From JAXDBM01 sp963709485 (GTDB taxonomy: Bacteria > Desulfobacterota > Syntrophia > Syntrophales > Fen-1087), in assembly GCA_963709485.1 (NCBI GenBank), contig CAVPWE010000005.1, positions 620,001 through 684,000 of the forward strand: a stretch of DNA of 64,000 nucleotides. Reading direction: 5' to 3'. The notes beneath the pieces were generated by a model. It saw only the letters and a list, made by a program, of their open reading frames with translations, searched no databases and was not told the DNA's origin. This document shows positions 17,019 to 25,131 of the stretch, piece after piece. The position numbers and the translations under genes are program-made. Position 1 is the first letter of the stretch; every line of letters begins with the position of its first letter.

Positions 17019-17329
17019 AACCACATCGGGCCCCGGGAAAAGCATTCGCTGTTTAAGCTGTGCATCGCTCCGCTACAGAAAGAATATACCATGCTTTATT
17101 CTCGGAATTCTATCAGACAAAAAGACGCAATGTTGCCATTTATGGATCCCACAGCATGAAGTCATCAGGGAAGGGCGGATTAACAAGAGTGAAGGCATTG
17201 GATCGAATCATTTCCTTTGCTGATGATGGATTTCCAAGACAAATCATGATACAAAATATATGCGGTATTGAGATGTTCCGCATATCACGATCGGTCAGGT
17301 GACGTCTTGTAACTTAACAGGGGGGTGCT
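17019..17329. other. 311-base region with no recognised gene
   Basis: The region lies between the divergent metallophosphatase and the Fe-S aldo/keto reductase. Short reading frames here show no family signature. A GGGGGTGCT ribosome-site-like stretch at its right edge serves the gene at 17330. No clear promoter pair or hairpin was identified. Confidence 0.4.
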
Positions 17330-18508
17330 ATGAGCCGCGGAAAGCAATGTTCCGGCATCGACCGGAGAGCCTTTCTGAAGATGGGTCTGGCTGGAACGAC
17401 CACCCTTCTGTTTGGCTGTGAAGGCCTTGCCGATGCCATGCAGGTAGCGGCGTCAGGGTCCTTCGTCTGTCCAGCCCCGGTATACCGGACCCTGGGGCGA
17501 ACGGGTTTGAAGATTACCGTCGTCAGCTTTGGAGCCATGCTGACGCCCGAGCCGGAGGTGATAAAAATCGCATTTGATCATGGCGTCAACTATGTCGACA
17601 CGGCGCGGCGATACATGGGAGGCAGGAACGAGGAAATCGTCGCCGAGGCATTGAAGGGCAGACGCGACAAGGTCTATGTGGCGACGAAGATCTCTCCAGC
17701 CGCAAGGTCGAAAGGGGCCATTTCCAAAGATGTGGAGGCCAGCCTGAAAGCGCTGGATACCGACTATGTGGATATCATCCAGCTCCACAACCTTACCGGA
17801 AAAGAAGATCGCATCTTCGATCCGGAGATTCGTGAGACTCTTGTCCGGCTGAAGGAGCAGGGGAAGGTGCGCTTCTTTGGAGTCACTTCACACACGAATG
17901 AGGCGGAGGTGCTGAACGCGCTTGTGGACGACAAGGACCGCTTTTTCGACACGGCCCTTGTGAAGTACAACTTCAAGAGCAGCCGGGAGTCCAAAGAGGC
18001 GATTGCAGGGGCCGCCCGGGCCGGCATCGGGGTGATTGCGATGAAGACACAGGCAGGCGGTTACACGACGGACAAGCTGGGTCCTTTCAGCCCCCATCAG
18101 GCCGCCCTGAAATGGGTTCTTCAGGATAGGCATGTCACGGCTGCCATTCCCGGCATGAGAGACATCACGCAACTCCGGGAGGACATTGCCGTCATGGGGA
18201 CGCGCTTCGGCTATTTCGACAATCGGATCCTCGAGCGCTATGGAACAGCCGTGGCGCCCTACTACTGCCACCTCTGCGCGCAATGCGAGGCCACCTGTCC
18301 CAGGGGCGCTGCCATCAGCACCATCAACCGCTGTCTGATGTACGAAGAGGCCTACAGGAGCCCTGCCCTGGCCAGGGCCACCTACCGGGAAATCCCTTCG
18401 TTCCTGTCCGCCTCCGCCTGTCTGGACTGCCCGGAATGCACGGCAAGATGCGTCAATGGCCTCGATATTGCCGCAAAAATGAGGCGGGCCAGAACATTGC
18501 TGGCCTGA
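17330..18508 (+). CDS. Tat-type exported aldo/keto reductase with C-terminal 4Fe-4S domain
   Basis: The 392-aa protein begins with a twin-arginine leader (DRRAFLKMGLAGTTTLLFGC), in which Cys30 could be lipidated. The aldo/keto reductase barrel follows (about 45-300), with Asp/Tyr in YVDTARRYMG, Lys in YVATKIS and His in IIQLHNLTG. The C-terminus has two cysteine groups, CHLCAQCEATC and CLDCPECTARC, for iron-sulfur clusters. Such fusions are common in anaerobes and may accept electrons from a membrane donor. It is followed by the DUF6599 gene after 7 bases, so the two are one unit. Confidence 0.86.
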   Translation: MSRGKQCSGIDRRAFLKMGLAGTTTLLFGCEGLADAMQVAASGSFVCPAPVYRTLGRTGLKITVVSFGAMLTPEPEVIKIAFDHGVNYVDTARRYMGGRNEEIVAEALKGRRDKVYVATKISPAARSKGAISKDVEASLKALDTDYVDIIQLHNLTGKEDRIFDPEIRETLVRLKEQGKVRFFGVTSHTNEAEVLNALVDDKDRFFDTALVKYNFKSSRESKEAIAGAARAGIGVIAMKTQAGGYTTDKLGPFSPHQAALKWVLQDRHVTAAIPGMRDITQLREDIAVMGTRFGYFDNRILERYGTAVAPYYCHLCAQCEATCPRGAAISTINRCLMYEEAYRSPALARATYREIPSFLSASACLDCPECTARCVNGLDIAAKMRRARTLLA

Positions 18509-18515
18509 AGTCGTC

Positions 18516-19478
18516 ATGCGCGAATTTCATGGACGAATGGGGTGGGCATTCCTTCGGCGATTTGTCGTGATCGCTGCCACGATCCTGTGCGTCGTTGCGC
18601 TCACCATTTGCACACCGGCTCCGGTCTGCGGCGCAGAGGATGCGATCATCCATATGCTGCCCGCGCCCGGTTTTGCTCCGGATTGGGTTCTGAAGGAGAA
18701 AATCAACCTCTACAGCAGCGACACGCTGTTCGACCACATTGACGGCGAAGCGGAACTCTATTTTCCCTATGGTTTCGATCGGCTCGCCACAGCCACCTAT
18801 GCAAACAGGAAGAACCCCGAAGTGTGGGCAGTGGTTGATGTATACAGGATGGGATCTTCACTCGATGCCTTCGGGATTTATTCCAACTACCGGAAGGCGG
18901 GCGCGACAGCAGCCCAGATCGGCGCCGAAGGTTTTGTCTCTCCCTCTCAATTGATGTTCTATCAGGGCAGGTATTTCGTGAGGATTCAGGTTACGGGGGC
19001 GAAAAGCCTGGGACAGGATCTTCTTGTCGCATGCGGTCGCGCTGTCTCACGGAATCTCCCGGCCGGCGAAGGCCGCCCCAGAGAGGTTGAAGCACTGGCG
19101 GGAGTGCCGGGTGTGGTGAGCAGGAGCGAGCGGTATCTTGGGAAAAGCCTTCTTGGGTATGACTTTTTCCGCCGGGGAGTGACTGCCGACGCCATGCTGA
19201 AGGGCGAACGGGTGCAGGTCTTTGCCGTGTTGGAGAATTCGACCGATGCCGCTCGCAAGGCCTTTGATGAGTACTGTTCCCATTTGAGCGCCGAAGGGAG
19301 AAAACCGGCTCTGACGGGGACAGGCGACAGGATGTCCCTGATCGCCGCCGATCCGCTGTATCAAGGCGTGTTTGTGGAACAGTCCGGTCCCTATGTGATC
19401 GGCGCGATCCGGATGAAGGAGGCTTCCGCCGGGAAAATGCTCGTTGAAGCACTGCATGACCGGCTGGTCAGACGGTAA
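18516..19478 (+). CDS. DUF6599-family exported protein
   Basis: The 320-aa product has a signal peptide (FVVIAATILCVVALTICTPA, cut near CGA|E). The DUF6599 body follows, opening with the INLYSSDTLFDHIDGEAELYFPYGF segment and continuing with an alpha/beta domain that includes YRMGSSLDAFGIYSNYR. The family is widespread in Desulfobacterota and Acidobacteria and has no assigned reaction. Its fixed place directly behind a Tat-exported Fe-S aldo/keto reductase suggests a periplasmic partner of that enzyme; this is inference from context. Confidence 0.72.
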   Translation: MREFHGRMGWAFLRRFVVIAATILCVVALTICTPAPVCGAEDAIIHMLPAPGFAPDWVLKEKINLYSSDTLFDHIDGEAELYFPYGFDRLATATYANRKNPEVWAVVDVYRMGSSLDAFGIYSNYRKAGATAAQIGAEGFVSPSQLMFYQGRYFVRIQVTGAKSLGQDLLVACGRAVSRNLPAGEGRPREVEALAGVPGVVSRSERYLGKSLLGYDFFRRGVTADAMLKGERVQVFAVLENSTDAARKAFDEYCSHLSAEGRKPALTGTGDRMSLIAADPLYQGVFVEQSGPYVIGAIRMKEASAGKMLVEALHDRLVRR

Positions 19479-19524
19479 GCGCCCGCTTCCCGTCCCGCGA
19501 GGTTGGCCAGTGGCCGAATCCTGA

Positions 19525-20010
19525 TTACCCCCCGGCCTTCAACGCCTGAATGCGCTTTTCAATTCTGTCCTTGTGATCTCTGGTTTCTTTGGTGACCTCA
19601 TTCACGAGCGTCATATACTCCAAATCGGTCGTTCGCAGGAGTTCGTGGTAACACTTTTCCATGATCGATGCCTCGATGTCCCGCGCCACAAAAATCACTC
19701 GGTCTCGTGTGATCAACCCCTCCTTGAGACGTTTCAGCAGACCTTCGATTCCGTTCATGAACGTTTGTATGCCCGTCTGGTTAAAAGGCCGGCCGGTTTC
19801 AAAGCTTTCCGGCTTGAGGGTAAGAATCCGGGCCATTCTTTCAATATGTCTTGCGTGCTTTTCTTCTTCCGCCGCGATATCCAGCCAGAAAGTCCGATCC
19901 TCTTCCCATTTCTCGGCGCAGTGCCGGTAGAAATCCCCGACAAGCCGTTCCGCGGCAGCCATCAACTTCATGACGTCAATCAGACTCTGTAAATCAATCG
20001 ATTTTATCAT
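19525..20010 (-). CDS. ferritin-like/rubrerythrin-type four-helix protein
   Basis: The 161-aa protein is largely helical with ferritin-like iron-ligand patterns. These are AAAERLVGDFYRHCAEKW and AAEEEKHARHIERMARI (E-x2-H in the second helix), then ARDIEASIMEKCYHELL and VTKETRDHKDRIEKRI in the second helix pair. The arrangement suggests a di-iron or iron-storage/peroxide-handling domain, without the rubredoxin end of classical rubrerythrins. The ATG at 20010 has only a poor ribosome site. Upstream lies one copy of a 17-bp operator-like repeat. Confidence 0.68.
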   Translation of the reverse strand: MIKSIDLQSLIDVMKLMAAAERLVGDFYRHCAEKWEEDRTFWLDIAAEEEKHARHIERMARILTLKPESFETGRPFNQTGIQTFMNGIEGLLKRLKEGLITRDRVIFVARDIEASIMEKCYHELLRTTDLEYMTLVNEVTKETRDHKDRIEKRIQALKAGG

Positions 20011-20073
20011 GATTAGAGTCTCATAGACTTTTCCCGTTTTTTTAACAAGCCTCAAAGTGCGATAAAGCATTCC

Positions 20074-20107
20074 GTAAAGAATCACGGCGATGTCGGAATT
20101 CTTTACA
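20074..20107. promoter_or_regulatory. operator-like motif TGTCGGAATTCTTTACA with a partner inverted arm
   Basis: TGTCGGAATTCTTTACA at 20091-20107 is the first of three near-identical copies in 920 bases (also 20870-20886 and 20994-21010). Here the right half also pairs with GTAAAGAAT at 20074-20082, giving a perfect 9-bp inverted repeat. It lies between the ferritin-like gene and the PilZ gene, which are transcribed in opposite directions. A shared transcription factor site is inferred. Confidence 0.5.
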
Positions 20108-20285
20108 ATTCGGTGCATGTGCGGTATAGAGAAAGCGGTTCGTTTGCGTCACGCCCTTTTTTGTTGTAAAAAAAGGAAGTGATTCCAGCAGGGAAGCGCG
20201 GGCCGGAGTCGCAAGTGGTTCATCCGGCACGGTTTGTGCATTTTATGTAAGCGATGAGATTTTCCTTTCCTATCGGGGTGCCCAC

Positions 20286-20774
20286 ATGAAAAAAGACAGC
20301 CTGATCTGTTTTCGCACCAGCAGGAGTTTGCACGAATCCCTGGCGCAGGTTGCGCGGGAAGACCGACGCTCCCTGTCGTCCACGATCGAGATGGTCCTGA
20401 CCGGCTACCTGAAGGAGCGGAAGGCGTTCCCGGCGAGTGATCAAGAGAAGCGCCGGTATCCGCGGAAGGCCCTTTCCGTTCCGGCGGTGATCAATCTGCC
20501 GGAGCCCGGGCGGATGGGGATCGGGGCGATCACGGAGATCTCCTTGGGCGGCGTCAAGGTTATCATTCCCAAGGATTTCAGGCATCAGATCCGGATCGAT
20601 GCGGAGGGGTCGAGATTTGAGGTTGTTTTCAGCCTGCCTGCCGGGAGCAGGCCTGTCAGCCTGTCCTGCGAGTCGAAGCGGGTGGTCGATGCCGAGGACA
20701 GCGTTCAGGTCGGGGCCTTCTTTGTCGACGCGGATTTCAAGAGCTATCAAGCGCTTCAGACCTACCTGATGTAG
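20286..20774 (+). CDS. ribbon-helix-helix / PilZ fusion protein
   Basis: The 162-aa protein has an N-terminal segment resembling a MetJ/Arc-type ribbon-helix-helix fold (ICFRTSRSLHESLAQVAREDRRSLSSTIEM, about residues 6-45). A PilZ domain follows from residue about 55: the RRYPRKALSVPAVI stretch supplies the R-x3-R of the c-di-GMP loop, and EISLGGVKVIIP is a (D/N)-x-S-x2-G variant. PilZ domains bind cyclic di-GMP. Together this looks like a c-di-GMP-sensing DNA-binding or effector protein. The start ATG has only a GGGGTG-type site. The Glu in the second motif may lower affinity. Confidence 0.78.
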   Translation: MKKDSLICFRTSRSLHESLAQVAREDRRSLSSTIEMVLTGYLKERKAFPASDQEKRRYPRKALSVPAVINLPEPGRMGIGAITEISLGGVKVIIPKDFRHQIRIDAEGSRFEVVFSLPAGSRPVSLSCESKRVVDAEDSVQVGAFFVDADFKSYQALQTYLM

Positions 20775-20869
20775 CCCCCTGCCGATCCGGCACCGCACAA
20801 ACCCATTCAAGCACAAGAAAAGAAGCAATCTCAAAGACGGGAGAGCGTCTTCATTCAGAAGGATGGCAG

Positions 20870-20886
20870 TGTCGGAATATTTTACA
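20870..20886 (+). promoter_or_regulatory. second copy of the TGTCGG-TTTACA motif
   Basis: TGTCGGAATATTTTACA differs from the copy at 20091 by two bases. It stands about 400 bases before the small Cys-protein gene and 96 bases after the PilZ stop. The outer TGT/ACA are complementary, as in many dimeric regulator sites. Confidence 0.5.
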
Positions 20887-20993
20887 AAATCAATATACAT
20901 TGTAATACAATTAAATACCGCATTAAATCAATATCTTACCTTTTAAAAACACATCAGGACACCTTTAAAAAGCCTGTTTTCCAGCCCTTTTAC

Positions 20994-21010
20994 TGTCGGG
21001 ATTCTTTACA
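20994..21010 (+). promoter_or_regulatory. third copy of the TGTCGG-TTTACA motif
   Basis: TGTCGGGATTCTTTACA differs by one base from the copy at 20091 and lies 124 bases after the second copy. Conservation in AT-rich non-coding DNA argues for a functional site rather than chance. Confidence 0.5.
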
Positions 21011-21269
21011 ATTCCTAAAGATCAGATATCAAAAGATAGGATCAAGCAGGGTGAATGATGATCCAAAAAACATTTATAATAATTATTATAGATACTTGGA
21101 ATTTATGAATTGGTAAGCTTTCAGGAGAGGCACAAATTATGCTTTACATTGTACAACAAATAATAACGGCATCTGTCACGAGGCAAGTCCATGTTCGTAA
21201 AATTGACAGAGAGGAGAGTTCAGCAAGAAGGGCACTGGAAAAATTCCCGATACGGAAGAGGAGGAAAAA

Positions 21270-21521
21270 ATGAGAAATGAACAGGAAAAAATAACGATTT
21301 ATTCATTTTCATGCCCCCTTCCTTGCAATCGAGAAATCAGGGTTGAGGCCAAAAATATTCTGGATGCCATCGATAAGATTATCAAGGCAGGCGCGATTGG
21401 CTGCCGCAGCGGTAAAAAGCAGTTCCTTTGTGAAAAGCGTCATCTTGACATGCCCCCAATGCCGGAAAATCAACTTAAACATATTGTCAGTTTGTGTACC
21501 CAAGAAGAATGCAAAGCATAG
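21270..21521 (+). CDS. small cysteine-containing protein of unknown function
   Basis: An 83-aa protein with a GAGGAGG ribosome site eight bases before the ATG. It has cysteines in SCPLPCNREIRVEA, one in GAIGCRSGKK, one in FLCEKRH and one in LCTQEEC. The middle, IRVEAKNILDAIDKIIKAGA, looks like a beta-alpha unit of the size seen in small DUF1059-like proteins, but I cannot match it to a family. The next gene follows after 47 bases on the same strand, so they may be coexpressed. Confidence 0.55.
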   Translation: MRNEQEKITIYSFSCPLPCNREIRVEAKNILDAIDKIIKAGAIGCRSGKKQFLCEKRHLDMPPMPENQLKHIVSLCTQEECKA

Positions 21522-21568
21522 GGGATCTTCAGGAGTTGAAACCAATAAACTTATGGGAGGTGCAAACT

Positions 21569-21937
21569 ATGAAAGTATTGATTCACGATGAACGACCGGA
21601 CGCGTTGGAGTTCCTTCTGGGGAGCATCATCAATTACGGATACGGGGCAGGTATTGCAAAAGACAGCCCCGAGATCATAAGCATGCTGTCGGACGAACGT
21701 TATGATGTTGTCCTGACCAATGGCAGCTATGGAGATCTCAAGCAGGACCAGTGTTCCCGGATGAAATCCGCTTCCGTTTTCGTCATCGGAATTAAAGATC
21801 CGATGAGAAGCAATGAGGCAATGGACCCGACTGTGGATATGTATCTCTATCGGCCCTTTGGAGCGTCAGAGCTCAGGCAGGCCCTGATCAGCCGTGGAAA
21901 GGCGCTTCCAAACCTCGATAAACTCGAAAAAAAATGA
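21569..21937 (+). CDS. degenerate response-regulator receiver domain
   Basis: The 122-aa product has receiver-like periodicity: a first strand VLIHDERPDAL, then DVVLTNGSYGD where the phosphoacceptor Asp should follow LT, and a final YLYRPFGASEL in place of the usual K-P-F. The acceptor Asp appears as Asn and the signalling Lys as Arg, so normal phosphotransfer is unlikely. The start is set by GGGAGG eight bases before the ATG. No output domain follows. It is probably a pseudo-receiver that works by protein contacts; another Rossmann-like fold cannot be excluded. Confidence 0.58.
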   Translation: MKVLIHDERPDALEFLLGSIINYGYGAGIAKDSPEIISMLSDERYDVVLTNGSYGDLKQDQCSRMKSASVFVIGIKDPMRSNEAMDPTVDMYLYRPFGASELRQALISRGKALPNLDKLEKK

Positions 21938-22033
21938 TCAAGCAGGGAAGGCAGGTTCAAGTGGCATTTGTTTGAGCAGAGAAACAGCGCCATATAGAAA
22001 TCACGATTGAGAAGACAGGGATAAGCCGGTTGA

Positions 22034-22441
22034 ATGAATGAACGCCTCCGAAAACTTATCAAACGCCACGAGGGATTTTCTCTTATCCCATATAAATGCC
22101 CTGCTGGATTTAACTCCATTGGCTGGGGTTGGAATTTTGACAGCACTCCGCTGCCAGATGATGTTTCTGAATACATGTACGAGCACGGGAAGATCACTGT
22201 TGAAATGGCAGAAAGACTTCTGGATATCGCCATCAGCGTAGCACTTGAAAACTGTCAAAAATTGTATCCTGCCTTTGATTTGTTCTCAGAGCATCGGAAG
22301 AACGTGCTTTGTGATTATGTGTTTACCGTCGGCTACAACGCGGCATTACAATGGACTGCGCCCATGCGTGCGGAAAGCGCCGGTTAGGGAAGTCGGACCG
22401 ACACGATCGAACACATTGCAGACACGGCAAGATTTGGATAA
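22034..22441 (+). pseudogene. phage T4-type lysozyme (GH24) with an in-frame stop near the C-terminus
   Basis: The frame from 22034 encodes a lysozyme-like domain. It has the catalytic Glu in KRHEGFSLIPYKCPAG, a following NSIGWGWN loop (the 'CPAG-x-x-TIG-x-G' variant of phage lysozymes), and the helical lobe with EHRKNVLCDYVFTVGYNAALQ. A TAG at 22385-22387 stops it after 117 codons. The same frame then reads GSRTDTIEHIADTARFG to TAA at 22439, which looks like the normal R-x2-TI-x-H end of GH24 enzymes. A nonsense change, probably with a small deletion, has cut the gene. No other phage genes are nearby. Confidence 0.62.
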
Positions 22442-22478
22442 TCATCCATCATGAAAAGACTTCTTTGGTTATGTCCTG

Positions 22479-23243
22479 TCAGGGTTTTGCAGGCTCCTCA
22501 GGCAGTTTGGGAAGCTGATCCGTTTCATAGTAAGCAATGATCCGGGTATGCTGATATCTCTGATGCTCACTCAGCGGAATACCCTTGGGACTATAGATAT
22601 CTCCCGTTCCATAGACCTTGAAAATCTCATGCGGGCTGTTTACAAGATATTTTCCTATCGTTGAAAGGGGATATTTGGCTCTCCGCAGTGCCAGCTTGTT
22701 GTTCTTTTTTGCGTTTCCGATGGATGAAGCGCTGCCGATGGAGACGATATAAATCTTTCTTCCCCTTCTCTCTCGTGCGAGAAAATCAAGATAGTTGACC
22801 AGTCTTGCCACTTCCTGTGAACCCAGCCGAGCTGAACCCCGGTCAAAGAAAACGGTAATTTCACCGCTGCCCTGCTTTTTTGAGATCTGTTCGATCAGTG
22901 CAAGACTCTGTTGCGCCGTTTCCAGATTCTTTTTAACGGAATCTTCAATTCGCATGGTGGATATCTGAATCTGCTTCTGTCCCTCGGAAAGCAACTTCGT
23001 TGATTTATCCATTTGCATCATTGCAGCATTATGCGAATCCACGAAAATCTCTGCAAGCGATGTCATCTGCCCTGCAGAAGCTCCCCCGAGAATTGTACCA
23101 TTTGGAAAAACGATGGTGCGTGTGGCAGTGACTACCTGAACTCCGTCACCAGTTGCACTGCTGTCGTTTATCTTTAGCTGTTTTTCCGGACCCGCACAAC
23201 CGATCAATGCAATGATCGCCATCAGAACCATCAATCTTTTCAT
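22479..23243 (-). CDS. OmpA-like lipoprotein
   Basis: The 254-aa product has a lipoprotein signal (MKRLMVLMAIIALIGC, Cys16). A coiled-coil-prone middle (about residues 60-120, VDSHNAAMMQMDKSTKLLSE onward) precedes a C-terminal OmpA-like domain. That domain begins GEITVFFDRGSARLGSQEVA, continues IYIVSIGSASSIG and has NNKLALRRAKYP as the peptidoglycan-contact helix. The protein probably anchors the outer membrane to the wall. An unusual C-terminal Pro/Glu tail ends it. It converges with the damaged lysozyme gene. Confidence 0.75.
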   Translation of the reverse strand: MKRLMVLMAIIALIGCAGPEKQLKINDSSATGDGVQVVTATRTIVFPNGTILGGASAGQMTSLAEIFVDSHNAAMMQMDKSTKLLSEGQKQIQISTMRIEDSVKKNLETAQQSLALIEQISKKQGSGEITVFFDRGSARLGSQEVARLVNYLDFLARERRGRKIYIVSIGSASSIGNAKKNNKLALRRAKYPLSTIGKYLVNSPHEIFKVYGTGDIYSPKGIPLSEHQRYQHTRIIAYYETDQLPKLPEEPAKP

Positions 23244-23441
23244 TTCGATAATCCCCCCTTATTTTAGAATCAAAGTCCAATCCGGAACACTCCTTGTGTC
23301 AATCTTTCCACGGCGGTTGTAAATAGATCTATTCGCGACGGGTAACTGGGTATTTATTTGCTCTCATGCGGTCACGACGCAAATGTCGGGGGAAGATGCC
23401 AGAATCAATGTCCATCCCGGGTCATCGGTGTGTCGCGGTTC

Positions 23442-24506
23442 TCACATCGCGTCCATGACAGCCCGTTCTGCCCTGGAAAAGGCCAGCCGCTTCAGGTCGT
23501 CCCGGTTTGCCCAGATCCTTTCCCGGGAGGCTGAGACGCGGGGCCCGCCGGATTTCCGGGTGCAGCGGAAAGCGAACAGCGTGATCCGGAAATGCGTGTA
23601 GGCATGCCTGAACGATGTGATCCGGCCCCCGACCTGAATCCGGATTCCCGTCTCTTCATACACGGTTCGTGTCAATCCCTCCTTCAGAGTTTCCCCGCTG
23701 TTCAGGATGCCGCCGGGGAACTTCCAGAGCGAGGCCAGCAGACCCGAAGGGGGGCGCCGGACGACCAGAACCCGCCCCCGCCGGTCCTGCAGGATGGCGG
23801 CGGCCATTCGTTTGTGCGGCACGGCGGGCTTCTTTTCGGACTGTGGCAGGGCTTCCTGCAGCCCCTCCTGCCGGGCCCTGCAGATCCTTTGCAGGGGGCA
23901 GTCCGAGCAGGCCGGCGACTTCGGGGTGCAAATGGTCGCGCCCAGGTCCATCAGGGCCTGGTTGAACGATCCGGGCGCCTTTTTCGGGATTAGGGAAACG
24001 GCGAGGGTATGAATTATCTTCAGTGTGTCTGTCCGTCCGGCAGGTTCTCGAACCGAAAAGAGTCGGCTCAGGACCCTGCGCACGTTGCCGTCCACCGCGG
24101 GGACAGGCTGTTTGAAGGCGATGCTCAGAATAGCGCCGGCGGCATAGGGGCCGATGCCGGGGATGGCGGTGAGCGCCTCCGGGGTATTCGGGATCCTGCC
24201 GCTGTACCGATCGACGATCACCTGTGCGCCCTTATGCAGATGACGCGCCCGGGCGTAGTAGCCCAGGTTCTCCCAGGCTTTGAGGACCTCGTCCGGGGAT
24301 GCCTCGGCCAGGGCCGTCACCGTGGGGAACCGTTTCAGAAAACGATGGTAGTAAGGGATGACGGTTTCCACCCGGGTCTGCTGGAGCATGATTTCCGAGA
24401 CCCAGACCCGGTACGGATCGGGGTGTTCACGCCAGGGCAGGTTGCGCCGGTGTTTCCGGTACCATGCCAGGAGCGACTTTGCGATCGGTGCGGTGGTTTC
24501 TTGCAT
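23442..24506 (-). CDS. mutY: A/G-specific adenine glycosylase
   Basis: The 354-aa protein removes adenine mispaired with 8-oxoguanine. It has the MutY/EndoIII fold with LPWREHPDPYRVWVSEIMLQ at the start, the helix-hairpin-helix AIPGIGPYAAGAIL followed by the catalytic Asp in PAVDGNVRRVLSR, and a four-Cys [4Fe-4S] loop (C-x6-C-x2-C-x5-C in CTPKSPACSDCPLQRIC). A NUDIX-like C-terminal domain (about residues 225-350) recognises 8-oxoG. With mutM at 47139 the cell has both GO-system glycosylases. Confidence 0.95.
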   Translation of the reverse strand: MQETTAPIAKSLLAWYRKHRRNLPWREHPDPYRVWVSEIMLQQTRVETVIPYYHRFLKRFPTVTALAEASPDEVLKAWENLGYYARARHLHKGAQVIVDRYSGRIPNTPEALTAIPGIGPYAAGAILSIAFKQPVPAVDGNVRRVLSRLFSVREPAGRTDTLKIIHTLAVSLIPKKAPGSFNQALMDLGATICTPKSPACSDCPLQRICRARQEGLQEALPQSEKKPAVPHKRMAAAILQDRRGRVLVVRRPPSGLLASLWKFPGGILNSGETLKEGLTRTVYEETGIRIQVGGRITSFRHAYTHFRITLFAFRCTRKSGGPRVSASRERIWANRDDLKRLAFSRAERAVMDAM

Positions 24507-24687
24507 AGCCGCTCTTACAATGCGCCGTTGAAAAGTTCAAATTCTATTGCAAAGAAAATCATTTTTTGCTTTATGTGTCAAGAGTTCCCTTTCCAACGGA
24601 GTCACCTCCAGGCGGAGGTTTCACGAAAGGTGCGGGATTTGCGGTTGTCGCATGATATTTGTTTTCTCAATAATGAAGGAAAAGAAG

Positions 24688-25131
24688 ATGGATATGCTGA
24701 ATAAGATGAAGGAGCTGGTGAGAAACCAGAGCGTCTGTGTCCTGGCGACGGTGTCGGGCGGACACCCCCACTGTTCGCTCATGTCCTACGCCGCCGATGG
24801 GGATTGCCGTGAACTGTACATGGTCACTTTTAGAAATACGAAGAAATACCGGAATCTGACCGAGAACCCGTCGGTCAGCCTCCTCATCGACAGCCGCGAT
24901 GTGGACCGGGGAGCAAAGCGTCATCAGGCCAGGGCCCTGACGGTCACTGGCCTGTTCGGGGGCGTGGGGGATCGGCAAAAGCAGGATGCCATGAAAGCGC
25001 AGCTCCTGGAAAGGCATCCGCACCTGAAGGATCTGGCGGACGATCCGGACGCCGAATTTTTCACCGTCCGGATCAAATCCATGCAACTTCTGGAAGGGGT
25101 TGCGGAGTCCAGCTTCGTGACGGTCGACTAA
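24688..25131 (+). CDS. pyridoxamine 5'-phosphate oxidase-like flavin-binding protein
   Basis: The 147-aa protein is a single split-barrel domain of the PNPOx-like family. VCVLATVSGGHPHCSLMSYA forms the first hairpin, MVTFRNTKKYRNLTENPSVSLLID the FMN/F420-contact strand, and ALTVTGLFGGVGD the next. Such stand-alone proteins bind FMN or heme and act in redox stress. A purine-rich AAGGAAAAGAAG precedes ATG 24688. The gene ends 4 bases inside the convergent ftsH gene. Confidence 0.83.
   Translation: MDMLNKMKELVRNQSVCVLATVSGGHPHCSLMSYAADGDCRELYMVTFRNTKKYRNLTENPSVSLLIDSRDVDRGAKRHQARALTVTGLFGGVGDRQKQDAMKAQLLERHPHLKDLADDPDAEFFTVRIKSMQLLEGVAESSFVTVD

Larger units (their letters stand above)
20775..21269. 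other. 495-base AT-rich non-coding region
   Basis: No gene is seen. The stretch contains a 6-bp hairpin with a 6-base loop (AAGACG 20834-20839 with CGTCTT 20846-20851). It also holds two copies of the TGTCGG...TTTACA motif (20870-20886, 20994-21010), several A/T-rich tracts and, at its end, the GAGGAGG ribosome site of the gene at 21270. The long 5' region with operators suggests a regulated promoter or a small RNA. The second is speculation. Confidence 0.5.
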
